Shown here: positions 8,217 to 14,095 of the stretch, in pieces
Layout: the number at the start of each line of letters is the position of its first letter
Numbering within the stretch: the first letter of the stretch is position 1
DNA from: Larix sibirica
Lineage: Eukaryota; Streptophyta; Pinopsida; Pinales; Pinaceae
Assembly (NCBI GenBank): GCA_004151065.3
Contig: NWUY0304155722.1
Coordinates: forward strand, 2,929-17,023
Length of the DNA: 14,095 nt
Reading direction: 5' to 3'
Notes under the pieces: generated by a model
The model's database searches: none
Told to the model about the DNA's origin: nothing
The model's input: the letters and a program-made list of their open reading frames with translations, nothing else
Made by a program: the position numbers and the translations under genes

Positions 8217-8360
8217 CAACTTGGGGTATTTCATGAGGTTTTTGGAAACTTGAAGATATTATAGCAACTTGGGGCATTTACTGAGGTTTTTGGAAACTTG
8301 AAGATATTACAACAACTTGGGGCATTTACTGAGGTTTTTGGAAACTTGAAGATATTACTG
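8217..8360. repeat. Three-copy 48-bp tandem repeat
   Basis: Copies start at 8217, 8265 and 8313, each with CAACTTGGGG near the start and TTTTTGGAAACTTGAAGATA later. Copies 2 and 3 differ only at the last bases; copy 1 has a few more changes. The unit is 16 codons long, and in frame CAA CTT GGG copy 2 is open (QLGAFTEVFGNLKILQ), while copy 1 ends in TAG. No longer frame surrounds it, so this looks like a minisatellite rather than a gene, though a remnant of a repeat protein cannot be excluded. Confidence 0.9.
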
Positions 8361-8988
8361 CTTGCTCCTGTTGTTTTTTATTAGGTATTTGTGTTGCTTT
8401 ATGAATTTCATTGTTAATTATGTGAGATGACTTATTTGAGGGTTTGATTCTCTCTTTTAGCATACACTTTGATTTCTTGCATCCACTATGTGTTGTCGCC
8501 AACAACAAAGTAGAGTAAAAAATTGACTTTATTGAGTGAAAATATGCACTCCCTCTCACTGTAAGTTTTGGGTTGCCTCATAGTAGTATAAAAGAAAAGC
8601 ATACTACATGCTTTTTTCTTGGTTTAACTACATAAGTAGATTGATAGTCTACTACTGTGAACAATGCGAACTTACGATTTTGGATTGATTTTAATTTTGG
8701 ACCATTTCAAGGATTTTTTTCTTTCCAAATTGGCATTGGTTTGTTCCTACTACAACAATTGAGTGGAATTAGTTTCATAAAATCCTAATCAATTTCCTTT
8801 GTCCTTTGATTTTAGCCAATATCTATTGAGCAAGAAAGACAAGGCGATTCAAAATTTAATGTTATCATTTAAGAACTCATTCATAACAATAACCAACCCA
8901 ACCATCAGTAACTTGCCATTCTCAAGGATAATTTATCCTTTTATGATTCTTTTCATAAGAAAATATGACATTCCATATGCTTTGACAA
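8361..8988. other. Unassigned stretch, some open minus-strand frame
   Basis: No family was recognised. On the minus strand, about 8930 to 8800, a short frame reads ILENGKLLMVGLVIVMNEFL and continues past one stop. It lies just downstream of the pentatricopeptide-like fragment and could be decayed coding sequence, but it does not match that repeat pattern. Confidence 0.3.
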
Positions 8989-9171
8989 TCAATTAAATAC
9001 ATAAATGTGATGACAACTCTCATTATGCTTCAAGAGAGTGTTAATCATGGTTTCACATATAATCTTTATGCCCAACATAGCTAATAAATCAACACACATA
9101 GGGTGGACACTAAACATGGTGATGGAGTTGATTTTTATGCCTTTGACTTGCATATCATTGATACATGCCAA
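8989..9171 (-). pseudogene. Pentatricopeptide repeat (PPR) protein fragment
   Basis: The minus-strand reading DMQVKGIKINSITMFSVHP, followed by C, LLAML and then G..I about 13 residues after the Pro, fits the 35-residue PPR pattern of plant organelle RNA-binding proteins: MQ..G.K.NS.T..SV...C..L.A...G..I. Upstream on the same strand, in other frames, NGHFHETL and GKKIHGY (9180-9235) resemble the neighbouring parts of such repeats, so at least one frameshift is present. The frame ends at 8989-8991. Only about one to two repeats can be seen; complete plant proteins have many. It is likely a retroposed or decayed fragment. Assignment is by motif pattern alone. Confidence 0.5.
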
Positions 9172-9309
9172 GGATTCAAGGTTTCATGGAAGTGGCCATT
9201 CTTTTTTTATAACCATGGATTTTCTTACCTTATTATATAACATGGACAAGTATATGCGTAGGCCACGAACAAGTACTTGGAGGGTTGTATTTTTAAAGTA
9301 AGAAACATA

Positions 9310-10739
9310 ATTTTTGTATTCAAATTGAAGAATCCTAGATTATTTGGATAAAACTAGTGTTCCATTAGGAGGGAATATGTTGCTTGAGGTTGTTCTTCTT
9401 ACTAGGATTCCTAGAGTCTTGGGTTAAAAATCCTTCCCCGTCATTTAAAATGATTAGTTTAATACTCCTTACATCTCCTTATCTTAACATGATATAGGTT
9501 GCATAAGGATACACATCCTTATCTAGTAAAAAATAATTAAAAGAAATAATGGTAAATGATACATAACATTCAACAAAGCACATTCTACAACTTCCAACAT
9601 TCATTCCCATGATGAAAAAGGAGATTGATCCATGGTAAAACCAACATATTCATACACACGTAAAAATAAATATTGCTTTAACTGACACGCTAAAACTATT
9701 ATTTCTATTAAATAATGTTCACATGCTTACGGAATTATATCCAAGTGGTGTTATAGGTTAAATCGACACTTCTTCGTCTTGACGATAGTTCAAAAGACAA
9801 CACTCAAAAGTGTCACTGTTCGCTCACAAAAATGACACTTATGGATGGAAGAGCCTATAATTTGACCCTTATTGATGGCTTTGATCATTGAAAATGAGAT
9901 TTCAACATATTTCCATTGAATTCTGAAAGTTGCAACCACAAAAAGGGAAAATTTGTGCCTTGCACACTATTAGGGCGCAAGTCATTCACATCTTGCTCTT
10001 GAATAGGGTGCGAATGCATAAAAAACTAACCATTTTCACTTTGCATTAGTGAAATTGTTTGGCCCACAACCTTAGAATTTAAGTATTTGTATTTTCTATA
10101 ATGTTATGTATAATATTTAAATACTCATTTGGAATCCACTTGTTGTTCAGGAATAAATGCTATGACTAGGGAAAGATCACCAATGTACTGAAACAGACTA
10201 GCCTAAATGGCTATGTTTACAAGTAGATTTAGACTCTTACACATGCATAAGACCATATACAAACTTCAATAAACAAATCTAAACTAGAGGAGGAATAGGG
10301 AGGAGAGAGCTATGTACCCTTTTCAAAGGTTGTCCTCATTGCTCCTTTTCCTTTCTTCGGATCCATTCCTTGATGCCCAATGTTGACCTGCAAAACCACA
10401 AATCCAACCTTTCTCAAGCCAAAAACAAAAATACTTAAATTCTAAATTTCATGAATGCATAATCTAGACTAGTTTGTTGATAAGGGATGGTCCTCATTGA
10501 TAAAATGATAAATCTAGGTTTTGAGTGCCCTTCTCATTGAGCATCCTTTGTTCCAACATACAAGGAATATGTTTCCTTGGATTGATGAGAAAATGTAAAG
10601 CATTCCATTTGAATAGTAAGTTGTTGGAACTAGGTCATATTACCGTTTCATGAGAATCTTAGGTGATTTCCCAAGGCCACATTTAATGGGATAGTGAATA
10701 TGTGAGTGGGACAACAAACGAGGATTATATAATAACTCT
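9310..10739. other. Unassigned AT-rich stretch
   Basis: No coding frame or element was recognised. Small items seen: an inverted pair AAGTGTCA (9808-9815) and TGACACTT (9833-9840) with a 17-base loop, and on the minus strand near 10393 a TTTTGCAG-GT that resembles a 3' splice site, followed by a short open frame starting MDPKKGKGAM. Neither is enough to call a gene. Confidence 0.35.
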
Positions 10740-10857
10740 AAAATGAAGGTGAGCTAGCATTTATATTTTTAACATGAACCCATTGAACTTCAAGATTTAA
10801 AATGAAGGTGCACCTAACATTCATATTTTTAACATGAATCCATTGAACTTCAAGCTT
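10740..10857. repeat. 59-bp tandem duplication
   Basis: Copy 1 is 10740-10798 and copy 2 is 10799-10857. Shared words include AAAATGAAGGTG, ATATTTTTAACATGAA and CCATTGAACTTCAAG. A handful of mismatches show the duplication is not recent. Confidence 0.9.
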
Positions 10858-12179
10858 GCAACGTCTTTTGTGACTTGTATAAGCTCATGGGAGATCAATT
10901 GAAGTAGAAAATAGATCACGGGAAGGATTTAGGATGGAGAATTTGACATATTTGGAACACATAGAAGTTGTGTGAGAGTATACAAATTCCCTCATACCAA
11001 TTTCCATGTTATTAGGGAGACTGTGGATCATAGCTACAACTCATTTTTTTGGAGTGGATAACATTTTTTTCCTTTTTCCTTACAAGGACAAACCTGAATT
11101 CATACTCAATGCAAATATACATCACACACATAAGGCCTATAACTACAAAACCCCAAGAGGGATGTTCGGTCCCTTTCCACCTTTAATGTTTATGGATGGA
11201 GGAGTTTCCAATGTTTACTTGGATAGAAGAATCATTTTCCATTCAAATTTTGTGCAAAAATTTGGGACTTCAAAAAATTAAAGAACACAAAATGTTTTCA
11301 TTAAAACCAAAATGTTTTAATTGTTCTTGAATAAACACCTTAAATTGTTTCAATGAGCCAAATTTACCCTATAAATAATATTTTTTCATTCAATTGGGGC
11401 ACTACTTACATTTAAGGGGCATCATTTCTTTGCAAATGGGCACATGCATGGCTCTCCTATGTCATGGTGGTTGTTGGGTGCCAAAAATGACCCTTTTTGC
11501 TTACTTTTCCTATGATACTTTTACCCTGTTTTCCTTTATTAATATAGTCACAGTTGTTATCTTCCTTAAAGAAAAGCATGATATTGAGTAGGTATAACTC
11601 ATTATTACTTTGTTACATTAATGCTTAAATTTTACGTATGTATATGTATGTTTTTCCTAATTAAGTTAACTTGTGATGGATTAATGAAAGCATTCAAGAT
11701 CACAAGTAATTCAGGTGTATGAGCCTGCTGATACACATAGATGGAAGAGTACATGGAAAGCAATTCCACCTTCTCAGGACTCCATCTTGGGACGTTGCAA
11801 GAGGCAGCTTAAATTACTCATCTACGTGGTTGGATGAACCTCATTTGGTGTTGGATTAGTTCAATATGTTGAGATCATAGATGCTTATGAAATGGTTTCT
11901 ATTTTGTAATAATGTATGTAATTGTTTCTATTTTCAATATTGATTCGACAACTTGAGGATATTCGATCCTCATGGCTATCTGAATTTGAAGGATCTGAAA
12001 TGTTTCATCTTGGTATTTAGAAGAGGACTGGGTTGTTCACGGGGGGTTAAGCTTATTTTGAAAGGAAAACTGTAACAGGAGTGGAAGTACGTTGTATCTG
12101 ACTTTACTTTATTAATGAAATTTGCAGTATTTCCCTGATCTTCTGAGTATTAGTTCTTTGTAGTGTGTAGATGCATCTC
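10858..12179. other. Unassigned stretch upstream of the LTR retrotransposon
   Basis: A 91-residue plus-strand frame (11006-11281) matches no family I recognise and has no supporting context. From about 11670 to 12179 the DNA has features often seen in long-terminal-repeat U3 regions: GAAGAGGACTGGG near 12020, a G-rich run at 12040-12045 and TTATTAATGAAATT near 12110. It may therefore belong to the LTR if the true left end is further upstream than 12180. No direct repeat can settle this inside the window. Confidence 0.3.
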
Positions 12180-12963
12180 TGTTAGGAGTCAAGGGCCCAC
12201 CTTCTCTCAGAGTTTCCTAATTAGCTAGTTATTTAAATTCTTTAATTTTCCTTGGTGTGGAATTACAATTAAATTTAATTTCGAGTTGTTGAAACCGTGT
12301 GATTACTTACGGAGTGATTATTCGTTTCACAACTTTTATCATTTTGCCGAAAAAGTTGATCGGGTAGAAGTTTGGCTTGCTGAAACAATTGATTGTATAG
12401 TGTGTGATTTCCCTTTTTAAAGTTTGTTATTGGATCATATAATTATTGTTGTTACACCTGTGCTCTGTCACTGAATTTCATTGATGTTTGTTTCCTTTCA
12501 TGAACTGCTAAAATTGGCAGAACAATGTGTGGCTTTGTTTGAGCAAGATAATTGATTCTTACGATTGAATGTTGCAACTGTAGAACATATTGTTCTATTT
12601 TTTGCAATAGTAATTTAGGATTTAACTTTTTGCAAAAGTAAATTAGCCATTTTATTCTTAAGCAGTCATTTTCAGGATTGATGTAATTTGAAGGGTGATT
12701 TTATGATGATGAATTCCTTTGATTCTTGAAGATTGAATTAGTATTTGAAGTTGGATTGATCAGTGAGCAGAGTGCATAGTTAGTAAATAGGTTGCAAGGT
12801 ATTTATTGAATGAATTGGGTGACTTATGTTTGATTAATTAGTTACTGAGTGTTTATGCATATATTTCGCTTGATTGCCTTTGAAATAACCAGACTTCCCT
12901 AGGTTGACAATTTATATTAAGCACTTTGTTTGTGAATTAATTTAGCAATTAAAGTGACCAACA
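12180..12963 (+). mobile_element. Putative 5' LTR of a Ty3/gypsy element
   Basis: The right end is well placed: AACA at 12960-12963 lies three bases before a tRNA primer site. The left end is a proposal: TGTTAGG at 12180 gives the usual TG...CA ends with a short TGTT...AACA inverted repeat, and an LTR of 784 bp. A TATTTAAA-like box lies near 12230. Other TGT starts further upstream (11611, 11671) are possible. The 3' LTR is outside the window, so the limits cannot be confirmed by comparison. Confidence 0.5.
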
Positions 12964-12966
12964 TTT

Positions 12967-12984
12967 TGGCGTCATTACCGGGGA
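12967..12984 (+). other. Primer binding site, tRNA-Asp type
   Basis: TGGCGTCATTACCGGGGA matches, at 15 of 18 positions by my recollection, the complement of the 3' end of plant tRNA-Asp (TGGCGCCGTTGCCGGGGA). The three differences are one C-to-T and two G-to-A changes. It lies three bases after the LTR end, where the minus-strand primer should anneal. This site sets the element's direction as plus. Confidence 0.85.
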
Positions 12985-13143
12985 AGGAAATAAATAGACA
13001 TAGAGTGTAGTTGATTAAGTTTGTTTCCTTTAGATATCTTGTTTTTGTGGTTACAAGGTGGTAAGACGTAGTGAAGAGCTGTGCATCCTTCAACAGACCG
13101 AATAGGCTCTCACCACAAAACAAGGTACGTTATGTAAGTTTGC
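12985..13143 (+). other. Retrotransposon leader (5' UTR)
   Basis: Non-coding stretch between the primer site and the first gag ATG at 13144. A CAAGGTACGT near 13120 looks like a splice donor, but no acceptor is evident before gag, so it is probably chance. Confidence 0.55.
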
Positions 13144-14095
13144 ATGAATAGTAAAGGAAAAGAACATGAAACCCCCCAAAACACTAACCTCGCAGGTGGA
13201 AGAGGTTGTGTTGGTAAACCAGGTCTAGGAAGGGAAACATTCATTGATGAGCTGATCGCTAGGGCTGATTCCTCTACCAGAGCTTTATTCCAGCGATCAT
13301 CTTCAGGAAGGGAAAGCTCTATTCTCTCTGAGCTTGAATTATCAGTATCAACCATGGAGAAGGAAATAGGAGTTCTAGACCCTACTATTACTTCTGATAA
13401 GTGACCCACTGAAGACAAGGGAAGTGTTGCGGGTGCAAGGAAACCAGAGGAGATCTACCGAATTAACGGGCAGGAAGTGACTAAAGAGGAGTGGCTGAAG
13501 TATCGATAGGAATTGGAAGAACAAAGAAGGAGAGAAGAGTAGAAGAACGAGGAAAATATGAACAACAAAGGGAACAGAGAACCTCAGGGGCACCCTAATG
13601 AGCATGAAGAAGAGATAGGGGACAATGGTAACAATCAGTATGAAGAAACAATTGCTACACTTGAATTTCCCATTTGACAAACTCTCGTGGTGGCTCCCAT
13701 GAAGAATATTTCACCTTCTGTATTACCAAAATTTCATGGTAAGTCTACTAAAATCCAGATGATTTTCTCTTTGAATTTGACATTCTCTGTCGAATCTATG
13801 CTTATACCACGAGTGAACAAAAGTTAAAATTGTTTCCTGCTACCTTAAAGGGAAATGCCCTACGTCGGTTTATGGGTTTGGGTGGTGAGACTGTTACAAC
13901 ATGGTACCAAATGAAGCGAGTATTCCTTGATAAATATCAAGATTATTGCAGAACCAAGGATATGAGAGAGGAATTGTTCAAAATGATTTAGAAGGAGGAT
14001 GAAAGTCTGGAGGATTTTGTAGAAAGGCTTTTATATAATTACAAAGATCTGGTCATGCTGAGATTGGCAAGGATGTGCTCAAAATCATTCTATTG
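13144..14095 (+). pseudogene. Ty3/gypsy gag, broken, runs off the window
   Basis: Gag forms the particle that packages the element RNA. The ATG at 13144 opens an 86-codon frame (start MNSKGKEHE, later LIARADSSTRALFQ). The same frame continues as plausible acidic, charged gag sequence through four stops: TGA 13402-13404, TAG 13507-13509, TAG 13540-13542 and TGA 13675-13677. A one-base loss near 13750 moves the frame, after which the core reads PDDFLFEFDILCRIYAYTT, KLKLFPATLKGNALRRF, WYQMKRVFLDKYQDYCR and EDESLEDFVERLLYNY, the pattern of the Retrotrans_gag domain. A TAG at 13989-13991 interrupts it, and another one-base loss near 14046 is needed to reach the GKDVLKIILL ending. Protease and pol lie beyond the edge. 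Confidence 0.88.

Larger units (their letters stand above)
12180..14095 (+). mobile_element. Ty3/gypsy LTR retrotransposon, 5' part
   Basis: In order: putative LTR, primer binding site, leader of about 160 bp, and a gag pseudogene with a Retrotrans_gag-type core. The element continues past the window edge. A primer site of tRNA-Asp type is typical of the plant Athila/Tat group of Ty3/gypsy elements, but without pol the clade is not certain. Stops and frameshifts show that this copy is not autonomous. Confidence 0.8.

Noticed and set aside
8217-8360. Repeat array considered as CRISPR
   Set aside because: Copies are directly adjacent with no spacers, and the window is plant nuclear DNA.
9038-9301. 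Plus-strand 87-residue frame
   Set aside because: It overlaps the minus-strand PPR-like frame, which shows a real motif pattern; the plus frame does not.
9808-9840. Hairpin AAGTGTCA / TGACACTT as a small element or microRNA precursor
   Set aside because: Only 8 bp pair and the stem does not extend; too short for either.
10385-10400. Minus-strand TTTTGCAG-GT as a 3' splice site with an exon starting MDPKKGKG
   Set aside because: The open frame ends after about 18 codons past the Met and no donor or second exon is visible.
11006-11281. Plus-strand 91-residue frame
   Set aside because: No recognisable domain or supporting context; a frame of this length can occur by chance.
13118-13127. Splice donor-like CAAGGTACGT in the retrotransposon leader
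   Set aside because: No matching acceptor before the gag frame, which opens 20 bases later.
13110-13680. Minus-strand frames opposite gag
   Set aside because: They are antisense to the gag reading and have hydrophobic, low-complexity translations with no match.

Overview
This window looks like nuclear DNA from a seed plant with a large, repeat-rich genome. It is AT-rich, has no intact gene, and is filled with decayed retroelements of plant type: an L1-like LINE whose ORF2 ends in an RNase H domain, a second LINE RNase H fragment, and the start of a Ty3/gypsy element with a tRNA-Asp-type primer site. A gymnosperm would fit, but the sequence does not prove it. Every coding remnant carries stops or frameshifts, so nothing here should make a full protein.

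Layout. 1-600: minus-strand remnant of a LINE 3' end (RNase H piece, then probable 3' UTR). 845-1057: left arm of an inverted repeat. 1082-5818: a 5'-truncated L1-like LINE on the minus strand, with an A-rich end at its 3' side and a 10-bp direct repeat at 1072-1081 and 5819-5828 as a candidate target-site duplication. Reading from 5818 downward it holds the tail of ORF1, then ORF2 with endonuclease, linker, reverse transcriptase, zinc-knuckle (zf-RVT) and RNase H. 5829-7000: microsatellites, a possible tRNA-derived SINE (6245-6483), short repeats, and the right arm of the inverted repeat (6720-7000). Without the LINE the two arms would lie about 0.9 kb apart, so the LINE seems to have landed inside an older palindromic locus.

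7000-12179 is mostly unassigned AT-rich DNA. It contains an (AT)15 run, an A-rich run, a three-copy 48-bp tandem repeat (8217-8360), a minus-strand fragment resembling a pentatricopeptide repeat protein (8989-9171) and a 59-bp tandem duplication (10740-10857). 12180-14095: the 5' end of a Ty3/gypsy LTR retrotransposon on the plus strand, with a putative LTR, a primer binding site and a gag pseudogene that runs off the window.

The parts do not form a pathway. The window is best read as layers of insertion and decay. Many stop codons, and the mismatches in the primer site, can be explained as C-to-T or G-to-A changes, as expected for methylated plant transposons. I found no sign of a new functional system; the most informative items are the LINE with its RNase H domain and the inverted-repeat locus it interrupts.
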